From Sphingobium sp. WTD-1 (GTDB taxonomy: Bacteria > Pseudomonadota > Alphaproteobacteria > Sphingomonadales > Sphingomonadaceae), in assembly GCF_030128825.1 (NCBI RefSeq), contig NZ_CP119127.1, positions 4,763,501 through 4,827,500 of the forward strand: a stretch of 64,000 bases of DNA, in the 5' to 3' direction. Position 1 is the stretch's first letter. Every line of letters begins with the position of its first letter. Below are positions 26,645 through 34,218 of this stretch, piece after piece. The position numbers and the translations under genes are program-made. Under the pieces are notes generated by a model. It saw nothing but the letters and a program-made list of their open reading frames with translations. It did not search any database and was not told where the DNA came from.

Positions 26645-27686
26645 ACTGAAGTGCAACACCCCGATTTGGTAGGGTGTATGCATGGGAACTCACTACAGCC
26701 AGTTGTCGATGGACGAACGTAATCAGATGCATCGGTGCAGCAATGAGGGATTGAGTCTTCGGGCAATTGCCCGAAGACTCAATCGGCCGACCTCCGCAGT
26801 GTCGCGCGAAGTGGCGCGGAACACGGTGGGCAAGAGCTACGATGCCGCCCGTGCCGAGCGCGCGACGCTGGCGCGCAGGCGGCGCGGAACGATCAAGTTG
26901 AAGAGCGGTTCTGTGCTGCTCAACCGGGTTCGCGCGCTGATGGCCGAGGGCTGGTCGCCGGAGCAGGTTGCGGGCAGACTGCGCCGGATGAACCCTGATG
27001 ATCCTGCTCTGCACGTCTCGCACGAAACGATCTACTGCGCCATCTACGCCGTGCCACGGGGCGAGCTGCGCAACGAACTCATCGCCCAGCTGCGTTTCTC
27101 CCACAAGGCACGCATGCCTCGCGCACGGGGCCAGGACCGGCGCGGCACGCTGCCGAACATGACCTCCATTCACCAGCGCCCGATTGAGGTGGCGGCCCGC
27201 CTCGTGGCCGGGCACTGGGAAGGCGATCACATCAAGGGGCCGGGCAACCGCAGTTCGGTGGGCACCCTGGTCGAGCGCAAGAGCCGCTACCTGATGCTGG
27301 TCAAGCTGCGTGACGGCTCGGCCGAGGCCACGCTGGAAGGCTTCACGCGCAAGTTCCGCCATGTCCCGCTCGCCATGAAAAAGTCGCTGACTTACGATCA
27401 GGGCAGGGAGATGGCCCGCCACGAGATTCTCGCCAAGCGGGTCAAGATCGACGTCTATTTCGCCGACCCGCACAGCCCCTGGCAGCGGCCGACCAACGAG
27501 AATACCAACGGCTTGATCCGCGAGTATCTTCCCAAGGGCCTGGATTTGGCGCCGATCTCCCAAGGCTACCTCAACGCAATTGCCCGACAATTAAACAACC
27601 GCCCGCGCAAATGCCTCGACTTTGAAACCCCAGCAGAGGTCTTTGCGAGGGAAATCATGAACTTTCAACCCGGTGTTGCACTTCAG
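26645..27686 (+). mobile_element. IS30-family insertion sequence
   Basis: About 1042 bp. Terminal inverted repeats of 15 bp, CTGAAGTGCAACACC at 26646-26660 and its complement at 27672-27686, bracket one DDE transposase. AG flanks both sides, consistent with the short target duplication of this family. GC content is higher than in the surrounding phage and like the host, so it probably jumped from the chromosome. Confidence 0.9.
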
Positions 27687-27692
27687 AGTTGA
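26682..27692 (+). CDS. IS30-family transposase
   Basis: A 336-residue transposase. An N-terminal helix-turn-helix (HYSQLSMDERNQMHRCSNEGLSLRAIARRLNRP) binds the ends. The integrase-core catalytic residues are visible in HWEGDHIKG (Asp), LTYDQGREM (Asp) and RPTNENTNGLIREYLPKG (Glu), all matching IS30 enzymes. The reading frame runs through the right terminal repeat and ends on a TGA partly outside it, so its last residues depend on the insertion site. A 36-bp palindrome lies in the helix-turn-helix codons. The copy looks functional. Confidence 0.95.
   Translation: MGTHYSQLSMDERNQMHRCSNEGLSLRAIARRLNRPTSAVSREVARNTVGKSYDAARAERATLARRRRGTIKLKSGSVLLNRVRALMAEGWSPEQVAGRLRRMNPDDPALHVSHETIYCAIYAVPRGELRNELIAQLRFSHKARMPRARGQDRRGTLPNMTSIHQRPIEVAARLVAGHWEGDHIKGPGNRSSVGTLVERKSRYLMLVKLRDGSAEATLEGFTRKFRHVPLAMKKSLTYDQGREMARHEILAKRVKIDVYFADPHSPWQRPTNENTNGLIREYLPKGLDLAPISQGYLNAIARQLNNRPRKCLDFETPAEVFAREIMNFQPGVALQS
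26749..26784. repeat. 36-bp perfect palindrome inside the transposase gene
   Basis: Two 18-bp halves centred on CAATTG, with no spacer, within codons for GLSLRAIARRLN. In mRNA it would form a strong hairpin near the 5' end of the coding sequence. Confidence 0.95.
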
Positions 27693-27966
27693 AACCGCCG
27701 GGCTAATCACCGAGCATCGGATTATCGCATACGAGAAATATGGCGAAGGCGAACAAGAGTGTCACTGGTGCAAAAGCAAGCTGACATGGAAGCAAGTTGA
27801 AGTCGATCATGTCGACTGGAACCGCACAAACAATCTGCCGGATAACCTCGTGACAAGCTGCAAATCCTGCAATGTCATCCGAACGGAAGTCAGGGTCGAA
27901 ACGCAAAACACCACATCGGCAATCGCAGAGAAAATGCGCGCACTGGCAAAGCGACTAGGCAGATAA
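27687..27966 (+). pseudogene. HNH endonuclease, C-terminal piece
   Basis: Carries the catalytic core: TEHRIIAYEKYGEGEQECHWCKSKL, then VDHVDWNRTNNLPDNLVTSCKSC, which provides the zinc cysteines and the D-H-x-N pattern of HNH nucleases. No start of its own is evident, and simple removal of the insertion sequence does not restore an open frame with the N-terminal piece. It is therefore a dead gene as assembled. Confidence 0.75.
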
Positions 27967-27985
27967 TGAGAAGGAGAAAACTCCC

Positions 27986-28444
27986 ATGACGACATTAGCA
28001 ACGGATGGAAGGACTATCGCGGCAGATGGGCAGATAACTTGCGGCGATACAATCGAGGACACGAATGCAACAAAAGTATTCAGATTAAAGGATGGAAGAG
28101 CGTTCGGCTTCGCGGGCTGTCTAGCAAGTGACTATCAATTTAAGTGGTGGGCTGACAACGGCATGAGTTTAGAAGAACTACCCACACTTAGCGAGGACTT
28201 CTCAGCAGTGGTGATAGATGGAAGCAAGACAGTTCTTGTATTCGACCACATGCTTAGAACCATGACAATGCCTGTGCCATATGCAACCGGTTCAGGTAGG
28301 CAATACGCAGTAACGGCAATGGATTTAGGCTTTACACCAAAAGAGGCTGTTAAGGCAGCATGTAAACGCGATGTCTGGTCTAGTGGGACGATCAGGGCAA
28401 TAACGGTAAAAGCTAAAGATAAGCCCAGCACGCCACTGCCATAA
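27986..28444 (+). CDS. HslV/proteasome-beta-like Ntn hydrolase
   Basis: A 152-residue protein with an ATG after GAGAAGGAG. After Met removal the N-terminus is TTLATDGRTIAADGQITCGDT, close to HslV (threonine nucleophile, later ADGQ and GDT), and FGFAGCLASDYQFKWWAD continues the proteasome-beta fold. In bacteria HslV degrades proteins with the HslU ATPase; here it is a stand-alone phage version just before the small terminase, so a role in head maturation or in attacking host proteins is possible. Its stop codon is part of the TAAATA motif preceding the terminase gene. Confidence 0.72.
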   Translation: MTTLATDGRTIAADGQITCGDTIEDTNATKVFRLKDGRAFGFAGCLASDYQFKWWADNGMSLEELPTLSEDFSAVVIDGSKTVLVFDHMLRTMTMPVPYATGSGRQYAVTAMDLGFTPKEAVKAACKRDVWSSGTIRAITVKAKDKPSTPLP

Positions 28445-28447
28445 ATA
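28442..28447 (+). promoter_or_regulatory. TAAATA motif before the small terminase gene
   Basis: CATAAATACGAACATGG: the motif includes the stop codon of the previous gene and lies 5 bases before the ATG. CCAT and ATGG can pair around it. Confidence 0.5.
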
Positions 28448-28452
28448 CGAAC

Positions 28453-28962
28453 ATGGCGAAAAATAATCAGCAGATACAGTCGGAAAAGAAGCACACGCAA
28501 ACTCTTATGGGTGAGCTTGTTCCCGTAGTGACCAGCTTAACAGCAGAGGCTACAAAGAACAGGCCCGGACAGCCCACAAAGCGCACTCCGCAAATAGTGG
28601 ATGAGATTTGCAACCGCCTAGAATGCGGTGAAGCGCTGCTTATGATCTGCAACGATCCCATGATGCCGGGTTATCAGACTGTAATGGGCTGGAAGCGCGC
28701 TGATCCAGAACTAGCAAACCGTTTTAACGAAGCTAGAGAAGAAGGCACCTACGCACTGGACGACGTTGCTGAACTGATTGCCCGTAAGATCCCCGGTTAT
28801 GCAACCGGCGACTATCGTTATGATGATATGCTGGTCGGCGTTCTAGCGCAGCGCAAGCGATATGCGAACCGCAAGCGCTTCGGTGAAAAGGTCCAGGTCG
28901 ATGTTGTGGACCACAAGGTCTTCATGCTGCCCAACGATGCTATCGACGGCGAAGGCTACTAA
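28453..28962 (+). CDS. terS: Terminase small subunit
   Basis: A 169-residue DNA-recognition subunit of the packaging motor. GQPTKRTPQIVDEICNRLECGEALLMICNDPMMPGYQTVMGWKRADPEL is the helix-turn-helix region typical of small terminases, followed by an oligomerisation helix (NEAREEGTYALDDVAELIARK). No Shine-Dalgarno fits between the TAAATA motif and the ATG. It is separated from the large subunit by nearly 4 kb of accessory genes, and its stop overlaps the convergent resolvase stop. Confidence 0.8.
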   Translation: MAKNNQQIQSEKKHTQTLMGELVPVVTSLTAEATKNRPGQPTKRTPQIVDEICNRLECGEALLMICNDPMMPGYQTVMGWKRADPELANRFNEAREEGTYALDDVAELIARKIPGYATGDYRYDDMLVGVLAQRKRYANRKRFGEKVQVDVVDHKVFMLPNDAIDGEGY

Positions 28963-29609
28963 CCGATAACCCGCTTTACGCTGGCCGGATGCCATTGGCC
29001 GCCCTGTGCGGTCGTTATGTGACGGGCATTTAGATATGCAGCTATCGAGCGCAGCGACACACAACCCTCTGCCCTAGCAGCGTCTATATGGGGCATGACC
29101 AATGCAGCACGGACAGCGGAAGCAGCGCTGCGCTTACGGGCGCTAGCGGCACGGCCAAGGGCTGATACGGCACTGATGTTGCCCCGATCCCCGCCCAATG
29201 CCTTACCCCTTGCTTTAGCGACGGCCAGTGCATCCTTTGTGCGCTTGCTGATCTGCTCGGCTTCCCATTGTGCAACCTGAGCCATTATGCCGATCATAAA
29301 CCTATCAGCGAACGGCATGTCAGCAAACCTGATAGGCACCTGACTATCGATGAGTTGATTAAGGAAAGCCGCGTTACGGGAAAGCCGATCCAGCTTTGCG
29401 ACCAGCAGCGTTGCACCAGTCAGGCTGGCATAATCCATAGCGGCTTTGAGTTGCGGCCTCTCATTATCCCTTCCACTCTCTACCTCCGTGAACTCCGCAA
29501 GTAGTGGACCATCCAACATCGACTGCACGGCTGCGCGTTGGGCATCCAAGCCTAGTCCGCTGCTGCCCTGTTTGCGCGTTGAAACCCGATAGTAGGCGAT
29601 GAACTTCAT
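28959..29609 (-). CDS. Small serine recombinase (resolvase/invertase family)
   Basis: A 216-residue recombinase from the ATG at 29609 (MKFIAYYRVSTRKQ, serine 10 as nucleophile). It retains the conserved LLVAKLDRLSRN arginine segment, the long E helix (FMIGIMAQVAQWEAEQISKRTKDALAVAKARGK) and a C-terminal helix-turn-helix (CVSLRSIAAYLNARHITTAQGGQWHPASVKRVI). It is distinct from the large integrase. It runs against the late genes and probably arrived with the accessory cassette. Repeats upstream of it (29679-29778, 25209-25224) are candidate binding sites. Confidence 0.9.
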   Translation of the reverse strand: MKFIAYYRVSTRKQGSSGLGLDAQRAAVQSMLDGPLLAEFTEVESGRDNERPQLKAAMDYASLTGATLLVAKLDRLSRNAAFLNQLIDSQVPIRFADMPFADRFMIGIMAQVAQWEAEQISKRTKDALAVAKARGKALGGDRGNISAVSALGRAASARKRSAASAVRAALVMPHIDAARAEGCVSLRSIAAYLNARHITTAQGGQWHPASVKRVIG

Positions 29610-29678
29610 ACCGTAACCCTGTTGCAATGTCCGTTGCACAAGATGTTACAGCCGCGCAGCAACTAGCGCGACAAAAGA

Positions 29679-29778
29679 CTGATCCCCGTAGATGCCCTGT
29701 AAGCCCCTGCTTTGCTCAGGGGTAGCGTGACAGCTAACTGGTCGTCATGGTGTGCGAGTGACGCTCTACGGGGATCAG
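29679..29778. repeat. Inverted repeat upstream of the resolvase gene
   Basis: The 330-bp gap 29640-29969 holds no gene. It contains CTGATCCCCGTAGA (29679-29692) and its exact complement (29765-29778). The right copy extends outward as AGTGACGCTCTACGGG, whose complement also occurs at 25209-25224. It could be a recombination (res) site. Confidence 0.6.
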
Positions 29779-29891
29779 TGATAGAAGGAATTTGGAAGGG
29801 GTAGTAATACTACCCTCGCCCCCTAGAGCCGGGTGTGGGTGCTACGGACTATTTTCTATGTTTCAAAAAGTAGGGCCGAAGTGTGGACCAA

Positions 29892-29968
29892 TAAATAGCT
29901 GACAACAAAAAAGCCCTTCGCGGACCGGCAAGTCCCAAGGGTTCTAACAGGAAAGGGCCTGTCAGCTA
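29892..29968 (+). promoter_or_regulatory. TAAATA motif and hairpin leader of the HNH gene
   Basis: TAAATA (29892-29897) overlaps the left arm of TAGCTGACA / TGTCAGCTA (29896-29904 and 29960-29968). The right arm ends one base before the ATG at 29970, and the stem encloses the AGGAAAGG ribosome site. A transcript starting in the motif or upstream would fold differently, which could gate translation. Confidence 0.5.
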
Positions 29969-29969
29969 C

Positions 29970-30353
29970 ATGCTTACTTATCACCACTCACATGACTTCA
30001 TCCCGGCCAACAAGGTCGATCTACTTTGCGACAAGTTCGTGAAGAACTGCACAATCGACGACAATGATTGTTGGATTTGGAACGGCGCACTCTTCACTAG
30101 CGGTTATGGAAAGATCAAGATCGCTCGTAAAAGCTGGTATGTCCATCGCCTTTCAGCTTGTCTGTTCCACGACAGTTTTGATCCCACTTTAGTTGTCTGC
30201 CAGGAGTGTCCGAACGCCCACAACAAGGCTTGCTGCAACCCATATCATTTGAAGCAGGGAACACAGAAGGACAACATGAGCCATCCTTTGACAAGGGAAC
30301 TGCTACGTCAGAAGGCATACGAATATCTAAGCCGACAACAAAGGGGCATGTAG
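29970..30353 (+). CDS. HNH homing endonuclease (HNH_3 type)
   Basis: A 127-residue free-standing nuclease. CWIWNGALFTSGYGKIKIARKSWYVHRLSACLFH and VCQECPNAHNKACCNPYHLKQGTQKDN give the GYG, VHR, CCNPxHL and DN signature of phage HNH_3 homing enzymes, which cut uninfected relatives and spread themselves. It sits at the edge of the accessory cassette between terminase genes, a typical homing position. No intron is evident. Confidence 0.85.
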   Translation: MLTYHHSHDFIPANKVDLLCDKFVKNCTIDDNDCWIWNGALFTSGYGKIKIARKSWYVHRLSACLFHDSFDPTLVVCQECPNAHNKACCNPYHLKQGTQKDNMSHPLTRELLRQKAYEYLSRQQRGM

Positions 30354-30498
30354 TATTACCCCTATGGTGCTTTGAGGTGCGGGTAGGCACGCTCAAAACT
30401 CTGACCTATTTCAGAACCCTCCGCCTTTCGTCAGATTTTCAGCCACCGTTCCAAAAACTCTCGGGCTGCGGTAGAACGCTCGAAACAGGGGGTAAGGA

Positions 30499-31188
30499 AT
30501 GGCTGACGACCGCGACGAGGGCACACTTGAAGGTCTGTTCGGTGGGCCCCGATCAGATGAAGAACGGGCGAACGATGAACGGAAGTGGGATCGCGAGAGC
30601 AATGAGCGTGCTAGAATAGCTTTCGAGAAAGAAAAGGAGCGCCGCGCCGACTATGTCGCGATGGATCAGCGCATCCGCAACATCGTCAGTCAGGAGATCA
30701 ACAAGGTCTTCTGGGTTGCCGCTTTCCTTGGTGCGATCTGGTGGACAAATGACCGCTACGGCTCTGCCCCCGCTGTAGGCGTCTTTGTAATAGGCATGGC
30801 GATATGGCTGTGGGAAGGTCGGAAGGCCGATCAACTACCGCGCAAAGGCATTGAGGAGGTCGATGATCTAGCAGAGGATACTGTCAGCCATCGCCGCATT
30901 GTCGCGTTTGAAGAGGCGGGCAGGCCTTGGGTCACCGTGAAGGGAAAATACCTTCATTATGAAGAGTTCAACGATCACCCGTTTTGGGACGAGGTGAACA
31001 AGCAGGTGCGCGAGTATGTCCGCATGTCGCCTAAGAGCCGAAAATCCCACAACCGCGCTGCGCGCGACGCTTCTCTCCCTTATCGTCTCGCGATGCAGTC
31101 CAAACTAGACACTGCTGGTGGGGAACACGGCGAGGAGTGGAGTTTGCCCTACTTTGCACGATTCGACGCGAGAGAGCGACGCAGCTAA
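30499..31188 (+). CDS. Accessory membrane protein, unknown
   Basis: A 229-residue protein. A charged, helical N-terminus (MADDRDEGTLEGLFGGPRSDEERANDERKWDRE) is followed by two adjacent membrane segments (VFWVAAFLGAIWW and APAVGVFVIGMAIWLW, about residues 70-105) and a soluble basic tail. The start follows GGGGGTAAGG. No family recognised. It lies in the cassette between small and large terminase and may act in the lysogen rather than in virion assembly. Confidence 0.6.
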   Translation: MADDRDEGTLEGLFGGPRSDEERANDERKWDRESNERARIAFEKEKERRADYVAMDQRIRNIVSQEINKVFWVAAFLGAIWWTNDRYGSAPAVGVFVIGMAIWLWEGRKADQLPRKGIEEVDDLAEDTVSHRRIVAFEEAGRPWVTVKGKYLHYEEFNDHPFWDEVNKQVREYVRMSPKSRKSHNRAARDASLPYRLAMQSKLDTAGGEHGEEWSLPYFARFDARERRS

Positions 31189-31388
31189 TGAAGTGGCAGG
31201 AAGATGAGAGATCGCGTGTTTTCTCAAATGCTGAACGCAAATTGACCCAAACCCGGCCTCATCGTATGGGCGAGTACACCTAATCGATATGCGATCTTCT
31301 TCCATCAGAAATCTCTTAATGTCCCCTTTTATTTCATTTGACCTTCCACAACAATTCGTCATGCTGCCTGCAGTAACGGGAGGAGCAA

Positions 31389-32708
31389 ATGGGACTCAAG
31401 GGCGGTTTGTGTTTATCAATGATTGCACTTTGCATTCCGACGGTTGGGTGGACGCAATATACTCCTTGGACCGGATCGGACATGTCGTTGGGCAAAGGCT
31501 ACGACCGATTTCTCAATGGTGCCAAGGGTCGCTGCGTGTCATTCGATCGGCAAGGCCCCATCAATGTAGCAGGTGAAAATCTCAGGTTTGAACTGAGAAG
31601 CGTCGAGAACGAGCAATCCCTTTTTAGCAAGCTGGGAGTATCCGTCTCGGCGAAGTATGGAGCGGTAAAAGGGAATGCTTCCTACGACAAAGAGACGTCA
31701 GTTAACAGTTATTCTGTCTATTTCTACATCAGCGGCGACATCGAAACACAAAAGGAAAGCATAACGCAACCGGATCGAACTGCTCCGGTATTATTGGACA
31801 ACCCGAGATTGCTGCTTGAAAGAGGATTGACCGACAAGTTCCGAGAAAAGTGTGGAGACACGTTCATATCTGGAATGTCGTATGGCGGCCGATATACCGC
31901 TTTAGTCGAGATCAAGACAAAGAAGGATTCCGAAATATCATCGATTGCCGCAGCGGTGAGCGCCGCTGCTGGCTCTTTTGGTGGAAGTGCGAACGTGAAA
32001 AGTCGGCTTGAAGCGGCGACACAAAATCGCGATGTTAGTATAAAGGTACTGCGTCAGGCCGGAGACGGGGCGATAATCCCGAAAACAATCCCAGAGCTAA
32101 CTGACGCGGTAACTAAGTTCCCCGACGCGCTCCAAGGCATGAGCAAGCGCGATCTACAGCCTTTTGATGTCACAATCGAGGAGTATACCACAATAGATAC
32201 TCCTGAAAACGTGAGGCGATCGGACTTCACCAACATCGATCAGGAGGAGTACATCATTAACGCGGATCGCTTTGTGGTAAAACATCGAACCGCGATGGCG
32301 AATGCCGACTATGCAATCCGTAACCCGGATCAGTTTCCACAAATAGACAAGGGCGCATTGACCGAGTATGTTGAAACTGCCGAACCGATCGTATTACGAG
32401 TGGTAAGCGACATAAGAAAATGTCTTGACGGCATAACAAAGTGCAAAGACTTCACTGCGCCTCAACTAGCAGTCGTTTCACCCCCAGCGCGCCTTGAAGG
32501 TCCATCGCGTGCAGAACTCGAAGGTAATATCGCCAAATCCCGGTCCGCCCTGTCTCGTATCTTGCTTCCGCAAGGGCAGGAAAGAAGAAACTGGTGCGAT
32601 GCGGCGACATGGAGAGCGGGTGGGGATTATACCCAGCGTGTGGGCGTCTGCTGGACTGTAATAGAAGAAATTATCAAGCAATGCAATCAAACAGGCTGCA
32701 CGCCTTAA
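31389..32708 (+). CDS. Secreted MACPF-like protein (accessory)
   Basis: A 439-residue protein behind GGGAGGAG with a signal peptide (MGLKGGLCLSMIALCIPTVGWTQ). The segment DKFREKCGDTFISGMSYGGRYTALVEIKTKK resembles the membrane-attack-complex/perforin signature region (KxGTHxxxxxxxGG), and the following Ala/Ser/Gly-rich amphipathic stretch (ISSIAAAVSAAAGSFGGSAN) sits where MACPF proteins carry a membrane-inserting segment; SIKVLRQAGDGA continues the pattern. MACPF proteins form pores. This assignment is by pattern only and the Thr-His of the classic motif is not kept. Three C-terminal cysteines may form disulfides. It looks like a lysogenic-conversion gene. Confidence 0.45.
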   Translation: MGLKGGLCLSMIALCIPTVGWTQYTPWTGSDMSLGKGYDRFLNGAKGRCVSFDRQGPINVAGENLRFELRSVENEQSLFSKLGVSVSAKYGAVKGNASYDKETSVNSYSVYFYISGDIETQKESITQPDRTAPVLLDNPRLLLERGLTDKFREKCGDTFISGMSYGGRYTALVEIKTKKDSEISSIAAAVSAAAGSFGGSANVKSRLEAATQNRDVSIKVLRQAGDGAIIPKTIPELTDAVTKFPDALQGMSKRDLQPFDVTIEEYTTIDTPENVRRSDFTNIDQEEYIINADRFVVKHRTAMANADYAIRNPDQFPQIDKGALTEYVETAEPIVLRVVSDIRKCLDGITKCKDFTAPQLAVVSPPARLEGPSRAELEGNIAKSRSALSRILLPQGQERRNWCDAATWRAGGDYTQRVGVCWTVIEEIIKQCNQTGCTP

Positions 32709-32746
32709 TGTGAGCGCGTATGTTTCGATCTCATAAGATGGGTTTC

Positions 32747-32771
32747 TAAATAGATAGCCTTCCGCTAAATA
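32747..32771 (+). promoter_or_regulatory. Two TAAATA motifs before the large terminase gene
   Basis: Copies at 32747-32752 and 32766-32771. The second lies 4 bases before the ATG at 32776, leaving no room for a Shine-Dalgarno. Confidence 0.45.
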
Positions 32772-32775
32772 TCGA

Positions 32776-34152
32776 ATGGCTACAATTAAAACAGCAAGCC
32801 AGATCAGACTTACTTCGTCTCAGAAGCAAGCTGCACTGCTGGCGAGTAATCCGTCCAACCGCTACATCCTCTATCGAGGTGGTTCGCGTAGTGGTAAATC
32901 CTATCTACTCTCATACATTCTACTCATGCGGGCCATCAGCACGCCCGGTAGTCGTCACGGCATATTCCGTAAGACTGCTTCGAGTTGCCGCCAGACGCTA
33001 TTTGACCTGACATTCCGACAAGTCATGGAAGATACCTTCCCCGGTATCTTGTCCACTTGCCTAATCAGCGACAGTGAAGCGACCATCACGCTACCGAATG
33101 GTCCTGATCCGAAGAACCCATATATCGGTGGCGCTATCTTTCTCTTTCTTGGCCTAGATGATGGCCGACGCGATAAAATCCTTGGTAACGAGTTCGCGAC
33201 TGTATGGATCAACGAATGCACTGAGGTCGATTATGACCATGTGAGCTTTCTCATGACGCGACTTAACCAGAAGTTGCCCCAGATCAGGAACGACGAACTA
33301 GGCCAGCCTATCTACCTCAAGCCCAAGATGTTCTTCGACTGCAACCCTGCGCTCAAGACCGATTGGGAATACAAAGCCTTCATTCAAAAGATCAACCCAA
33401 AGGACAACACCGAACTACAGAAGGCATGGCAGTGGGCCGAGGCAAAGCTAGACCCAGAAGGCAACTCAGATAACATCGACCCAGACTATCTGGATATGTT
33501 GAACAACTTGTCGGTTCGCGAGAAGCGTCGTTTCGTCGCTGGTGAATGGTCGGACGTAAACGAGAATGCGCTGTTCCGTCAGGACGACATCGACAAGCAT
33601 CGCCGCGACATCGACATCAGCCATCTGCAACGCATCGTCATTGCTGTTGACCCTGCCGTGACGAACCACAAGAAAAGTGACCTTACCGGCATATCCGTTG
33701 CTGGGCGCTGCTCACGCGGCGACATTTATGTCCTACATGACGGCTCCGATAAGCTGCCTCCCGCTGGTTGGGCTGACCGTGTAGCAGAGCTATATGAGCA
33801 GTATCAGGCTGACCTTGTTATCGCAGAAGCTAACCAAGGCGGCGATCTTGTTCAGAGCAACCTCCGTTCTGCATATGGTGCGTTGCCCGTCAAACTCGTT
33901 CGTGCATTTAGGGGCAAGGAACTCCGCGCAGAACCAGTCGCGCACTTATATGCTCAGGGCAAAGTCCATCATCCGCGCAGGCCATTGACTGATCTAGAAG
34001 AGCAAATGGGCATGTTTGGTGCAGCCGCCTTCAAGGGATCGCCTGACCGTGTTGACGCTCTCGTTTACGCGATCACCGAACTAGCAGACCTAAATGGCAA
34101 TGGGCCTAGACCGGGTGCCATTATCATCAACGCTGGCAACCGCCGACGATAA
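32776..34152 (+). CDS. terL: Terminase large subunit
   Basis: A 458-residue packaging motor. N-terminal ATPase with Walker A GGSRSGKS (residues 35-42) and a Walker-B-like FATVWINE segment; C-terminal RNase-H-like nuclease beginning RIVIAVDPAVTNHKKSDLTGI with the first metal-binding aspartate and RVDALVYAITEL with a late one. It drives DNA into the prohead and cuts genome ends. The sequence is of the terminase_6 type. A terminator follows. Confidence 0.92.
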   Translation: MATIKTASQIRLTSSQKQAALLASNPSNRYILYRGGSRSGKSYLLSYILLMRAISTPGSRHGIFRKTASSCRQTLFDLTFRQVMEDTFPGILSTCLISDSEATITLPNGPDPKNPYIGGAIFLFLGLDDGRRDKILGNEFATVWINECTEVDYDHVSFLMTRLNQKLPQIRNDELGQPIYLKPKMFFDCNPALKTDWEYKAFIQKINPKDNTELQKAWQWAEAKLDPEGNSDNIDPDYLDMLNNLSVREKRRFVAGEWSDVNENALFRQDDIDKHRRDIDISHLQRIVIAVDPAVTNHKKSDLTGISVAGRCSRGDIYVLHDGSDKLPPAGWADRVAELYEQYQADLVIAEANQGGDLVQSNLRSAYGALPVKLVRAFRGKELRAEPVAHLYAQGKVHHPRRPLTDLEEQMGMFGAAAFKGSPDRVDALVYAITELADLNGNGPRPGAIIINAGNRRR

Positions 34153-34158
34153 GTAAAT

Positions 34159-34184
34159 GGGCAGGCTAAACACCTGCCCGTTTT
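34159..34184 (+). terminator. Terminator after large terminase
   Basis: GGGCAGG / CCTGCCC with a 7-base loop then GTTTTAT. Confidence 0.85.
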
Positions 34185-34218
34185 ATCATCCCATGTGCCA
34201 GTGCGCCAAAGGAGACTT

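Noticed and set aside
26318..27966. Two separate intact HNH genes around the insertion sequence
   Set aside because: One piece has only the zinc-finger lead-in, the other only the catalytic core without a start.
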